A stretch of DNA of 64,000 bases from Candidatus Nitrosocaldaceae archaeon. GTDB lineage: Archaea > Thermoproteota > Nitrososphaeria > Nitrososphaerales > Nitrosocaldaceae. This document shows, one piece after another, positions 36,327-45,825 of the stretch. The position numbers were made by a program, and so were the translations under genes. Where the stretch lies: positions 1-64,000 of the forward strand of contig BPGC01000003.1 in assembly GCA_026002835.1 (NCBI GenBank), given 5' to 3'. The notes under the pieces are model-generated. The model was not told the DNA's origin. It saw only the letters and a program-made list of their open reading frames with translations, and did not search any database. Position 1 is the stretch's first letter. Each line of letters opens with the position of its first letter.

Positions 36327-36644
36327 ATGGATAACATAACCTATGTTGATGTAAAAATGACTGTAACATGGAAGAGATCATTTCGTGCTGCTCTTATGAT
36401 AGTACTCTACAGTATAGGATGGGTTATAGTAGCGATGATCTTAATAGGAGTTGGCAGTATAACTACAATTGCTAGCAGTATCTCAAGTTTTGGTGGTATT
36501 GGTACTTCAGCTGCTACTGCTATTAGCATAGCTCTATTTATTGCTGCTTATATTGTAGCAGGAATAGGCGTATTTGCTGCACAATTAAAAGTATCTACAG
36601 AATTAATAGCAGATGTAGAAAACAGGTTAAAGGATAGAACTTAA
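36327..36644 (+). CDS. Small membrane protein, 105 aa
   Basis: Two hydrophobic helices (MIVLYSIGWVIVAMILIGVG, about 24-43, and AISIALFIAAYIVAGIGVFA, about 65-84) are linked by a Gly/Ser/Thr-rich loop. The tail KVSTELIADVENRLKD is charged. Divergent from the secreted OB-like gene (60 bp). No family recognised. Confidence 0.65.
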   Translation: MDNITYVDVKMTVTWKRSFRAALMIVLYSIGWVIVAMILIGVGSITTIASSISSFGGIGTSAATAISIALFIAAYIVAGIGVFAAQLKVSTELIADVENRLKDRT

Positions 36645-37066
36645 TCCATTTTATTACCTATTATGTTACCAATGATCCATCCAAGAAGACCACATCATGT
36701 GGTGCATTAGTTGCTAACTTTAATTCCATTATAATCATGTGCTCTGTTACAAAGAAATGTTAGAACATTATGGTTGATAGTAAAGATCTTGCATAGATAA
36801 CGTGGTTCTGGACAATATCTTCTTTCATTAGGTGGCGTAAGTCCTTCCACGACTACATCTGCAGAGACCGCTATATCAGTTATAAGTAGATGGTCAATGG
36901 CATAAGCCCCATCTATCACACAAGTAGTTGGGTAGATATGTGAGGATAATATATCTGATTCATGTTTAAGTCCTTAGCCATTAAAGATTCTCTTATATTT
37001 TCTGGTGTGATGCGATGAGAAGAAAATAAGATGCGCTCAAAGCATAATATGAGCATATAACTAATA
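36645..37066. other. Region without a convincing gene
   Basis: Two short minus-strand frames occur (36707-36919, 70 aa, with LTPPNERRYCPEPRYLCKIF; and 36916-37158, 80 aa, hydrophobic). The first looks protein-like and might be a fragment of a lost gene. The second overlaps the IS110 remnant and is probably spurious. Otherwise the stretch seems to be debris from rearrangement. Confidence 0.35.
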
Positions 37067-37213
37067 GTAGGATTGGATATACATAAGAGTACATATGCTA
37101 CAATAATAAATAGAGAAGGTAAGATAGTAAAGAGTAAGATAAAGAATGATGATATCAAGAAGGTTGATGATGCAAAGAAGAGGTTGAGGATATTTGGAGT
37201 TATTAAAAGATGA
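37067..37213 (+). pseudogene. IS110-type transposase N-terminal fragment
   Basis: The frame reads VGLDIHKSTYATIINREGKI then VKSKIKND, matching the N-terminus of IS110 (DEDD) transposases, with the first catalytic Asp in GLDIHK. It stops after 48 codons at TGA 37211-37213. Only this fragment remains. Confidence 0.75.
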
Positions 37214-37230
37214 AATACTCCTTTACCTTA

Positions 37231-38535
37231 TTAACTGGTTCTTATTCTAAATTCAGACACCATAAATCCAAAAATATAGTATATAAATAATATTAAACTT
37301 GTAGTTATAGACAACACAGTTAATACAATATGATCATATATACCCAATCCATCGCCTGATCTATAGGAAATCAATTCATATTGTTTATCATCTATGCTAA
37401 GAGTAGCTTTTGTGGCCTTATCTACAGTATTGTTAAGACTTATTGTTATATTATGGTTAGAGTTAGATATAATGATAATGCTATTACCTTCTTTATACAT
37501 AGTAGAATTATTTGGTAATTGTATTCCTAGTTTATGTATGTAACCAATTAATTTATTTTGTACTTTGCTATTATCTGTATCTTGCCAATAGAATAATAAA
37601 TATTCAGATAACACATGCTTTAAAATAAACAACGAGATTATAAAAAATACTACTAGTATAAATAATATTATTAATCCATTTAATATTTTGAATTTGTTTA
37701 ATCTTGCTGAGGATCTAAGTATATATGCAAGTTTTCCAATATAATTTATACGTATAGATATAATTATTATAAATATTAGTAGTTCTAATAGTATAAAGCC
37801 TGGATTAATGAGTATGTTGAATATGCCAATTGTCCAGTTTGATATGAGTATGTTAAATATATTTTGTATGTTGAGTATATTTAATATGTCATTTTTTATA
37901 TTTGATATACAAACTTGATCACCTACTATATTAAATATATCACAATAATTAGATGTAGATATGCCATATATAATTAATATAAAATATGCTAAATTAAATG
38001 CCATTATGTAACTTCCTTTAAGCCACGCCTTAGAACGTTCTTTTAGTTTCAAATAACGATACCTCTTTAGAAAAAATATCCTAAAATAATCTTTAGCTTT
38101 AAATGCAACCACTATACTTGTTATTGTATAAAGAACAGTTATTGTAATAGAAGTAAATATGAACAATAGTTGGTTTTCTCCACCAAATGAACGTACGAAT
38201 ACAGCAAGATTAACATTAATAAATGCAGCTACTATACTTTGCACTGTTAATGTTATATCAAAAGAAAACATTTCAGGTGTTATAAAACCATCTCGTAAAC
38301 GTGAAAATCTACTATGTAAAGCAAACAATATAGCAAAAGTGCATGTGAATATGTTGCCTAGCAAGAATGATAAGAAAAAGTTATGTGATATTGGTAAAAC
38401 ATCTACACCAGAAAAGTAATTACTAGCTATAAATCCTAATACAGCAATCGTTATAGAATTAATTATTATTAATATATCTATGTAAAACTCTATGTTATTT
38501 GGTGATGAGCCTACACCTCTATGCGATATAGCCAT
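37231..38535 (-). CDS. Multi-pass membrane protein, 434 aa, unknown
   Basis: N-terminal helices lie at about 22-42, 50-70, 95-115 and 125-150, more in the middle (for example AYFILIIYGISTS and ILLELLIFIIIISIRI), one before an external loop at about 300-320 and a final helix (about 405-425). The loop between the last two helices is polar, with LGIQLPNNSTMYKEGNSIII, and probably extracellular. No transporter or effector family is recognised. It lies downstream of the 383-aa unknown gene on the same strand and may form a pair with it. Confidence 0.7.
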   Translation of the reverse strand: MAISHRGVGSSPNNIEFYIDILIIINSITIAVLGFIASNYFSGVDVLPISHNFFLSFLLGNIFTCTFAILFALHSRFSRLRDGFITPEMFSFDITLTVQSIVAAFINVNLAVFVRSFGGENQLLFIFTSITITVLYTITSIVVAFKAKDYFRIFFLKRYRYLKLKERSKAWLKGSYIMAFNLAYFILIIYGISTSNYCDIFNIVGDQVCISNIKNDILNILNIQNIFNILISNWTIGIFNILINPGFILLELLIFIIIISIRINYIGKLAYILRSSARLNKFKILNGLIILFILVVFFIISLFILKHVLSEYLLFYWQDTDNSKVQNKLIGYIHKLGIQLPNNSTMYKEGNSIIIISNSNHNITISLNNTVDKATKATLSIDDKQYELISYRSGDGLGIYDHIVLTVLSITTSLILFIYYIFGFMVSEFRIRTS

Positions 38536-38611
38536 AGTGCTAATAATTAAAAATTACCTTTAAGGGTTTTTCTTTATTAGAATTTTGAATTTTAGTATCT
38601 TGGTAACTATA

Positions 38612-39763
38612 TCAACGTAGATTATTAATTAATCTATTATACCAATATTCATTGTAATGTTTTATAATCAGAAACATAAATTGTATGAAATGTTTCTCAT
38701 AAGCAGGGAAGGTATCTATATCATCTAATTTACGATATATTTTATAAGCTTCGACTAAGTAAGAATTGGATCTTTCAAATGTTTTGGTAATTGCAATTTT
38801 TATATTATTAGTTTCTTGATTATAATAACGTATCCATAAAGAAGCATTATTGTTCTTATAATAATCTTCCATTTCATTACCACAGCCCATAGATTTTGCC
38901 GCAGCTGACATACCTGCCATAAATAGATCAGATAACAATTCATTATTACATAAAGATAATTTTCGTTCTATATATAATGCCATATGTTTACCTGCAGCAC
39001 CTATTACAGCACCATATTTCCCATCATAACATTCTTCTATATCATTTTCTGATAATATGTCAGAATTTTGTAGAACATAATCTTTATACTGACCTTTACA
39101 TGCTTTAGAAAAAGCTTCTACTGCAGAACTTAGAATGTTTAATTTATTAATCTTATTTATTATTACCTTAAATGTAAATGGTGCAATAAATTTATAATAA
39201 GAAAGAGATTCTAAATCTTCGTCTTTATCCATAATCCTATCTAATTGTTCAGCTAAACTTAAGGCTAATATATGAACATATATTAGTTCGAATTTATCTT
39301 TATCGTTAATATTTATATTTGAATTGGCAGAATAATGTTTAATAGCTCCATTTAATAGTATTTCTAAAATTGGGTGGGTAGTTATAATAAAATTTGAATT
39401 AAAGATCCTGTTAATATTATAAAGAAGTAGTTGAGAATTTACAGATAGGCTATTTTTAATTTCGTCAAGATTTTCAAATGAAAAATCTTTATATTGAATC
39501 GAGATTATTTTGGCTAAATCTTTATCCATATAATGGATAAATTCATTAAATATGGGATATATATCATCATAACTTGAAATAAAATTGTTGATATCGTGAA
39601 CAAATCGTTCTCTAAATTTTTCTAGTTGTTTATTAATCAATATGTTACCTTTTATTAATAAATCATTATAATATTTGTTATTAATGATTTCTTGACCAGC
39701 TGAAGTTTGTTTTAGTATGTTGTATGAGAATATATTATTTTTACAGAACCCAATTCCAGTCAT
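38612..39763 (-). CDS. Unknown helical protein, 383 aa
   Basis: The protein is predicted almost entirely alpha-helical and rich in Asn, Ile and Tyr. It has a Gly/Ala-rich segment GKYGAVIGAAGKHMALYIER (about 248-267) and LFMAGMSAAAKSMGCGNEME (about 280-299). No signal peptide or known motif is seen. It is upstream of the 434-aa membrane protein (76 bp gap). Codon and amino-acid use differ slightly from the replication genes, in line with cargo acquired separately. Function unknown. Confidence 0.7.
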   Translation of the reverse strand: MTGIGFCKNNIFSYNILKQTSAGQEIINNKYYNDLLIKGNILINKQLEKFRERFVHDINNFISSYDDIYPIFNEFIHYMDKDLAKIISIQYKDFSFENLDEIKNSLSVNSQLLLYNINRIFNSNFIITTHPILEILLNGAIKHYSANSNININDKDKFELIYVHILALSLAEQLDRIMDKDEDLESLSYYKFIAPFTFKVIINKINKLNILSSAVEAFSKACKGQYKDYVLQNSDILSENDIEECYDGKYGAVIGAAGKHMALYIERKLSLCNNELLSDLFMAGMSAAAKSMGCGNEMEDYYKNNNASLWIRYYNQETNNIKIAITKTFERSNSYLVEAYKIYRKLDDIDTFPAYEKHFIQFMFLIIKHYNEYWYNRLINNLR

Positions 39764-39871
39764 AACCTATAATCTAACGTACATAGTATATATTAACCTA
39801 TCATTTTCTTCATTTTATACACTAGAGCTGGAGCTAACCCTAAAAAGTGTGTAAGTGGAGGTGATAATAGA

Positions 39872-40381
39872 ATGTGTGAGGAGAATAAAGATAACAACAT
39901 GGATTATAATACATTGGTTAATGAGATTGCTGATTCATATATGGATAGAATGAGGAAAGGAGAGAAGATAACTATTACTACAATATTAGCAGATCTAATA
40001 TCAGCTATTATGGAGAGAGAAAGGAGAATATATCTAGAGAATACTGATGATAATGCTAATGGTTATTACTCTAGAAGATTACAACTAGCTATAGGTAAGT
40101 TAGATCTAAAGATACCAAGAGTAAGATACTCTAATACATTCAGACCATCATTATTGCCTAAAGCATGGAGGAGAGTAGATAAGGATTATGAGAATATAAT
40201 ATTAGCATTATTAACAAATGGATATTCAAAAGTAGATATGGAGAGAGCATTACATGCATTAGATATGCCATATTCTGAGGATAGAGTTAAAGAGATTATA
40301 GAATTGATACATGAGAAGCTTGATGCTTATAAGAATATGCCTATAAAAGATAAGTTATTTGCAGTATTTATAGATGCATAG
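39872..40381 (+). CDS. IS256 transposase, N-terminal part
   Basis: This 169-aa frame contains the N-terminal domain (SRRLQLAIGKLDLKIPRVRY, ENIILALLTNGYSKVDMERA) and ends at LFAVFIDA, where the Asp is the first catalytic residue of the DDE triad. A TAG follows directly. The remainder lies in the +1 frame at 40374-41099, so the transposase is either split by an inactivating mutation or made by frameshifting. Confidence 0.85.
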   Translation: MCEENKDNNMDYNTLVNEIADSYMDRMRKGEKITITTILADLISAIMERERRIYLENTDDNANGYYSRRLQLAIGKLDLKIPRVRYSNTFRPSLLPKAWRRVDKDYENIILALLTNGYSKVDMERALHALDMPYSEDRVKEIIELIHEKLDAYKNMPIKDKLFAVFIDA

Positions 40382-41099
40382 CATTAGTATGAGGGTAGAT
40401 AATAAGGTTAAGGATATAGCTATCTATACAGCATTAGGTATAGATATGGAAGGATATAAGCATATACTAGGATTTTGGGTAGTTGAGGGTAGAGAGAGTA
40501 AAGCATTTTGGGCTGATATATTACAAGATATGATATCTAGAGGTTTGAAGAGAGTAAGCATATTCATAACAGATGACTTTCCAGGCGTTAGAGAGATGAT
40601 AAGAAAGCTATTCCCATTATCAGATCATCAACTATGCTTTATACATATGCAAAGAAACCTTAGAAATAAACTATCAAAGAAGGTATATGCTAAGATAAAA
40701 CCAGATCTATACCATATAAAGATGAGTAGTAATAAAGAAGAAGGTAAAGAACATTTCAATAATATATGTAATATCATAGAGGAAGAGGATAAAGAGTATG
40801 CTAAGAAGTTAAGAGCAAAAACTGATAATTATCTAGCATTCTTATCATATCCTTATGAGATAAGAAGGTATGTATATACTACTAATGCTGTAGAAAGCAT
40901 AAATGCTGGATTAGAGCTTATGAGAAGAGAGTTAGGAGGTTACTATCCATCTAAACAATCATTAGAGGTTAATTACTTTATACAGATAGCTAACCTTAAT
41001 GATACATGGAGTAGAAGACCGATACCAGCTATAAGAGCTAATCTATATGAGATAAGACAGATAATGACTATGAAGTATGAGTTAAATGAGTTAGTATAA
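40374..41099 (+). CDS. IS256 transposase, C-terminal part
   Basis: This frame has FITDDFPGVREMIRKLFPLS (second Asp), LSDHQLCFIHMQRNLRNKLS (the C/H motif typical of mutator transposases) and TTNAVESINAGLELMRRELG (Glu). It overlaps the first frame by 8 bp. Alone it lacks the first catalytic Asp. Confidence 0.85.
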   Translation: MHSISMRVDNKVKDIAIYTALGIDMEGYKHILGFWVVEGRESKAFWADILQDMISRGLKRVSIFITDDFPGVREMIRKLFPLSDHQLCFIHMQRNLRNKLSKKVYAKIKPDLYHIKMSSNKEEGKEHFNNICNIIEEEDKEYAKKLRAKTDNYLAFLSYPYEIRRYVYTTNAVESINAGLELMRRELGGYYPSKQSLEVNYFIQIANLNDTWSRRPIPAIRANLYEIRQIMTMKYELNELV

Positions 41100-41291
41100 T
41101 TATCATGATTATTATCATAGCGTAAGCTATAATCATCATAATTATTTTTATTATTATAGTATCTTAATGATTAGAGATTAGCAATAGATAATGAACAGGA
41201 AGTAATGAATATATACACTAGTTATCTATAGTAATATTGCTTACACAATATTTAGGGTAAGTCTCCTAGAGCTATGTCATAGAACTCTAGA

Positions 41292-42122
41292 TTAGAAGAA
41301 GGATAGTAGATCTCTACCTCCCTCTATTATCCAATCTTCAGCATTTGTATTACTAAATGCTTTAATATGCTCTGCTAACTCTAGCATGTTATTATACTGC
41401 TTATTACAATGCATGCATATTATATAGTCTCCTTCTTTAACTAGAGATACTATGCTCTTCTTACTCTTCTTATCTATTACTATACCAAACTTATTATCTC
41501 CAGATCTCTCTTTGTTATCTTTAAAGTTTATCTCAATAGGTTCAACCTTCTTATCATTTATACCATGCAGATACTTTAAATGCTTTTCAATATTTGACTT
41601 CTCTCTATACAATGCATTGCATATATCACATTTATACAATCTCTCAACATTAGGACTTAGCCCTAATACCCGGGTTCTAGGGCTTCGCCCTAGTGGTATA
41701 GGCTCTTCATTCTTATGGAATAAACTAGAATGCTTGTTATACCATAAATCTAACCTCTGTTCCTGCGGAACATCGGTATTGAAACCTTCGGTTTCAAACT
41801 CTTCTTTACTTTCTGGTATCTTACCATTTAATGAAGGATAGCAACTCTCTTTACAGATTAAACAATATACCCCCTTCTTATCTCCTTTATGGTTTGGTAT
41901 ATAACAAATATTATACCCTACTACCCCCTTGATATGCTTCTTATTATGTTCTCTATACCACTCTTCTACTCCTTTATCTACTATCAGATACTTCTTACAG
42001 GTATTACAAACTACTATATTCTTCCCTCTCTTTATTACTCTCATCACTAAATAATCATGCTTGCTTCTCCTTCCCTCTCCTCTTCTCTTTATAACACTAA
42101 AACACATGCACAGCTTGGACAA
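41292..42122 (-). CDS. Multi zinc-finger protein, 276 aa, with palindromic insertions
   Basis: The protein has an N-terminal CNTCKKYLIVDKG...H finger, a CLICKESCYPSL...H region, a C2H2 finger YKCDICNALYREKSNIEKHL and a last finger CMHCNKQYNNMLELAEHIKA. It probably binds nucleic acid. It resembles the truncated protein at 17048-17946. Three short perfect hairpins are embedded in frame (41677-41693, 41759-41771, 41779-41797), adding residues such as GRSPRTRVLGLSP between fingers. The start is uncertain: ATG 42122 gives a basic leader. Confidence 0.7.
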   Translation of the reverse strand: MSKLCMCFSVIKRRGEGRRSKHDYLVMRVIKRGKNIVVCNTCKKYLIVDKGVEEWYREHNKKHIKGVVGYNICYIPNHKGDKKGVYCLICKESCYPSLNGKIPESKEEFETEGFNTDVPQEQRLDLWYNKHSSLFHKNEEPIPLGRSPRTRVLGLSPNVERLYKCDICNALYREKSNIEKHLKYLHGINDKKVEPIEINFKDNKERSGDNKFGIVIDKKSKKSIVSLVKEGDYIICMHCNKQYNNMLELAEHIKAFSNTNAEDWIIEGGRDLLSFF

Positions 42123-42480
42123 TTTGACAGCTTGTACAAGTTCTACTATTAGAGTAACTTGAGCTATTAGCTATAATCTGCAACGATTTGCAACGATTTC
42201 ACGCTTGAGCTATCTGAAAGCTACTTTTCTAACTGTTAGCAACTTTTAGCAGTTCTAAAAGTTATGAGTGATCTCAATAGGTATAAAATCATTGAATTAT
42301 TGAAAATGAAGATCAGATAACACAAGCATAAAATCATTGAAAATCATTGCAGATAGTATCAGATAGTCATTATTATCAAAATTTTGATAGTATTCTCTAG
42401 CGATATAAATAGACAGAAAGAATTAGTATTTAAGTATTTGCTAATAGAATAAAAAATTGAGCATAGCTTACGCTAGGCAC
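42123..42480. other. Repeat-rich intergenic region, candidate replication origin
   Basis: No gene is visible. Short direct repeats cluster here: CTTGAGCTAT at 42158 and 42204; CAACGATTTG/CAACGATTTC in tandem at 42181-42200; AAAATCATTGAA at 42285 and 42330 with AAATCATTGC at 42341; GATAGTATCA-like motifs at about 42352-42395. It lies directly downstream of the helicase-primase gene. Iteron-like repeats near a replication gene are typical of plasmid origins; the role is inferred. Confidence 0.5.
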
Positions 42481-45360
42481 TTAATTGCATTCGTGATCAG
42501 ACAGGAATACAGCATCCAATGATTCATCATCTACTTCTATATCTACAGTAGCAGTCTTCTTACAGTTAGAACATTCAAACTCGTTGAAGAATTTATTAAA
42601 TGCTTCACTTGTCTTTCTATAGATCCATTCTCTATTCTTACTATCAATTATCCTAACCTCTACCTCCTTATCTCTGAAGCATTTATGCTTAGCAATGAAC
42701 ATGCTTATGCTTAATCCCTTTGGTATCTCCTCTTTGCATTTAATACAGCGTCTTATCCTTTCTATCTCTCCATTATTGACTAGGTATAACTTCTGTATCT
42801 TCTCCTCTTGTTTTGGTTTAGTATCTTGCTTCTCTTCCTTACTATCAGTATTATTGTTAGTATTATTATTCTCATTTTGTGTATTAGTATTATTATCGTC
42901 TAGGTCAGAGGTTATATCCTCTAGATCTGGCTTATCTTTAATTGAACAATTTAACTTATAAGTTATCTTTTCAATAATTTTACTAGCAAAACCTTTCTTA
43001 TCTAGTAACTTACTTACAGTCTTCTTGCTTAAAGGCTTTACATTCTTATATGAACAGAACTCTAAATACTTCTCATATATATCCTTGAATGGTGTATTGA
43101 TACCTTCTGCTTTCTCTAAATACCTATCAGCAAACTCCTTAATATGATCATCCTTCCATATCATACCAAATGTATATCTCTTTACTACTTCAGGCATTAG
43201 TAATCTAAGGTTATTAACTTCTAAATATCTCTCTAATCCTGCTAATAACATATTAAATATACCTTCCCTCTCTTCTAACAGTATTTTATGATAGTTAAGT
43301 ATTATCTTATCTTCTGGTATAGAATATTCAAATGGTACAATACATAACCTCCTATATGTTCCAACAGTATCATCATCTATCTCTGGTTCTGGGTTAGTAC
43401 TAATTATTAGATTAAATGTCTTCTCATACTCTTGTGGTCTAGCATTTAATGTTCTAGCAGATCTCTTACCAGTGCTAATCAATGCTTTTAGTAATCTGCC
43501 TACAATCTTTACCCTAGTTGGTTCATCAATAACTACTAAATGCTTATCAACACATGCTACAAACTCTGGATTCTTACCTTCATCTTCCCTATTACTTATT
43601 AATGATATATTACTATCTCTAACATAATCGTTCATTATATCCTTAGCAACCTCTAATAGAGTAGATTTACCATTATTACCATAGCCATGAAAGATAAATG
43701 CTACCTCTTCTATCCTTTTTATCATACATAAACCTAATACAGTTGCTAGAAATATTGCTAAATCTCTATTATTTAGCGTTATAGTCTTTAAGAATTCAGC
43801 AAATCTTATGCATTTAGCATTAGCATTATAATTAACATTCATAACTTTAGTAGGATAATACTTTTTAGTATTCTCTCCATGTTCAATAGGAATATATCTC
43901 TTAATCATATTATCATACACTAGCAAATGAGTTTTAGTATTGATTGCTAGATCATTATAACTATCAAGCATATACTTCATTATATGGAACTCTTTAAACC
44001 TATCATCTGTTTCTAGTGTATGTAATAACTCATTCCTCTTATTACCAGATGCTATACATTCTTCTAACTCTTTATAATAATCTCTATATGTCTTCTCTAC
44101 ATGTTTTTTATCTGCCTGTAAGTTCGCTAATTCTCTTTTGTATATATCAAAAGTTGTATTATCTCTTCCATCCTTTGCTCTCTCTACTTCCTCTTCTAAC
44201 TCTCTAATCCTCTTATCATACTCTTGTAATATCTCTTCCATTTCTAATTCTAAATGATCTTTCTTATCTCTAACATAACTCGTAAGTCTTTTAACTAATT
44301 GATTATAGTTTATCTCTTCCCATTTGCATTTATTCCAATGATACCAATTACCTTTAGTCTCATCCCTATTTGCTGGTTTCTCCATAACATAGATATAGTC
44401 TTTAATAAATTCTGCTTCTTTCTTATTATTATCTAAATCATATCTTAGCAAACCTAATGCTAAATTGTATGCTTTAGAGTAACCTAGACTCTTTAATACT
44501 GTTAATATATCTTCATCTCTCTCTTTAATACCAAATACTTTTGATAATGCATTTGCTAGATCTTCACTAACCTCTTTAGCAATCTTATATCCTGATACTC
44601 TCTCTATATCTTGTTTGTATGTCTGCTCTACACACTGCTTTATCCTATTATCTTTCTCCTCATCATTAAATGCAATACATACATTCTCTACCATAAACTT
44701 AGCAAACTCTATATCATACCCTTTCTTCCTCAAATAACCAGACAATGCTAAGCAGATTATATCTCTAACTCCTTCTTTATAGTATGGTTTTAATGCTTTA
44801 ACTATATTATTGAATAACTCTAAACCTTTACTCATCTCATTTACAATAGAATTATCTACAAACTCAAGGTGTTTAGCGTTATAGACTTCATAACCATCTC
44901 CTAGAAATATGCTAGCATGTCTATTACCAATTATCTCTATGCCAATCTCTTCAAACTTCTTGTTTTGAAGCAAACCATTAGTTAGATAGTTATGCCTCTT
45001 ACCTTCATGCATTGTAGTATTGATCAATGTATATTCATTTATCTTATAGAAGTTGAGAAACCTCTTGAGTATTGTATATGTAATACCTATATCCAATCCT
45101 TTACCATGTTTAACCTTGTTATTCTCAGCTTCAATAGCAAAACTATACTTCTCATTATTGAATAACTTACCTTCTATCTTAGCAATTAGATACCCTTCCT
45201 CAAGATACTTTATAGTATCCTCTAAACTCAACCTCTTTGTATGATCTAAATAGTTGATATAATCATTAACTATCGGACTCTTATCACTCCTAAACGCCAT
45301 GAAAGGTATGCCTAAATTATACATCCATTTTAATAACTCCCTCTTTTCCTCGCTGTTCAT
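42481..45360 (-). CDS. SF3 (D5-like) helicase-primase, 959 aa
   Basis: The N-terminal part (about 1-170: FMAFRSDKSPIV..., NTTMHEGKRHNYLTNGLL, ASIFLGDGYEVYNAKHLEFV) resembles Prim-Pol/primase-type domains of element replication proteins. A coiled coil spans about 375-430. The SF3 helicase follows with Walker A FHGYGNNGKSTLLE (about 555-570), Walker B KHLVVIDEPTRV (about 606) and motif C LIISTNPEPEIDDD (about 653). The C-terminus has two zinc-binding stretches (CIKCKEEI...HKC and CSNCKK...HEC). It should initiate replication of the element. An N-terminal duplicate is at 22814-23128. Confidence 0.9.
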   Translation of the reverse strand: MNSEEKRELLKWMYNLGIPFMAFRSDKSPIVNDYINYLDHTKRLSLEDTIKYLEEGYLIAKIEGKLFNNEKYSFAIEAENNKVKHGKGLDIGITYTILKRFLNFYKINEYTLINTTMHEGKRHNYLTNGLLQNKKFEEIGIEIIGNRHASIFLGDGYEVYNAKHLEFVDNSIVNEMSKGLELFNNIVKALKPYYKEGVRDIICLALSGYLRKKGYDIEFAKFMVENVCIAFNDEEKDNRIKQCVEQTYKQDIERVSGYKIAKEVSEDLANALSKVFGIKERDEDILTVLKSLGYSKAYNLALGLLRYDLDNNKKEAEFIKDYIYVMEKPANRDETKGNWYHWNKCKWEEINYNQLVKRLTSYVRDKKDHLELEMEEILQEYDKRIRELEEEVERAKDGRDNTTFDIYKRELANLQADKKHVEKTYRDYYKELEECIASGNKRNELLHTLETDDRFKEFHIMKYMLDSYNDLAINTKTHLLVYDNMIKRYIPIEHGENTKKYYPTKVMNVNYNANAKCIRFAEFLKTITLNNRDLAIFLATVLGLCMIKRIEEVAFIFHGYGNNGKSTLLEVAKDIMNDYVRDSNISLISNREDEGKNPEFVACVDKHLVVIDEPTRVKIVGRLLKALISTGKRSARTLNARPQEYEKTFNLIISTNPEPEIDDDTVGTYRRLCIVPFEYSIPEDKIILNYHKILLEEREGIFNMLLAGLERYLEVNNLRLLMPEVVKRYTFGMIWKDDHIKEFADRYLEKAEGINTPFKDIYEKYLEFCSYKNVKPLSKKTVSKLLDKKGFASKIIEKITYKLNCSIKDKPDLEDITSDLDDNNTNTQNENNNTNNNTDSKEEKQDTKPKQEEKIQKLYLVNNGEIERIRRCIKCKEEIPKGLSISMFIAKHKCFRDKEVEVRIIDSKNREWIYRKTSEAFNKFFNEFECSNCKKTATVDIEVDDESLDAVFLSDHECN

Positions 45361-45386
45361 ATCTATTATATAATTATAGAATAGGA

Positions 45387-45770
45387 ATGTATAGTGAAGA
45401 TAGAAGGTTAGCTAGTATCATAAAAGGAGCTAAGTATAGAGAGAATAGATTGCCATGCTACTTCTGTAACTTTGAGTATAACCATATAATAGCGATAACA
45501 ATAAGCAGCTTCTGTCATTCAATAGTAATAACAAGCAAAGGTATAAGAGAGTTTGGTAAGAAAGGGTATAATCATTCTGAGATAGCAGAGTATTTTATAT
45601 GCGAGAACTGTTGGCATGTATGGAAGATGGTAACAATATTCCATAAAGGTGAAACAGCATTAGCAATGGATAAGGTTAGTATGAAAGAGCTTGGAGAGAT
45701 ATTTGGAGAAGAGAGCAAGGAGTTCATAAAAGAGGATTATGTAGAGCTCTTAGCAGTTCATGATATATAA
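45387..45770 (+). CDS. Zinc-binding element protein, 127 aa
   Basis: Two CxxC knuckles (CYFCNFEYNH about 24-33 and CENCWHVWKM about 72-81) probably hold one zinc in a ribbon fold. The rest is mixed alpha/beta with an acidic tail. It is divergent from the helicase-primase (26 bp between starts). Function unknown. Confidence 0.65.
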   Translation: MYSEDRRLASIIKGAKYRENRLPCYFCNFEYNHIIAITISSFCHSIVITSKGIREFGKKGYNHSEIAEYFICENCWHVWKMVTIFHKGETALAMDKVSMKELGEIFGEESKEFIKEDYVELLAVHDI

Positions 45771-45825
45771 CCATTATTTTTATTTTGATATACTAGAATA
45801 AGGGTGAGAGAGTTATGAAAAATAA

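Larger units (their letters stand above)
39830..41265 (+). mobile_element. IS256-family insertion sequence (about 1436 bp)
   Basis: Terminal inverted repeats are recognisable: left GGAGCTAACCCTAAAAAGTG and right (reverse complement) GGAGACTTACCCTAAATATT, both continuing to TGTGTAAG. An 8-bp target duplication CTAGAGCT flanks it at 39822-39829 and 41266-41273. Contains two overlapping frames of a mutator-type transposase. Confidence 0.9.

Noticed and set aside
36916..37158. 80-aa hydrophobic minus-strand frame
   Set aside because: It is antisense to the recognisable IS110 fragment, so it is most likely a chance frame.
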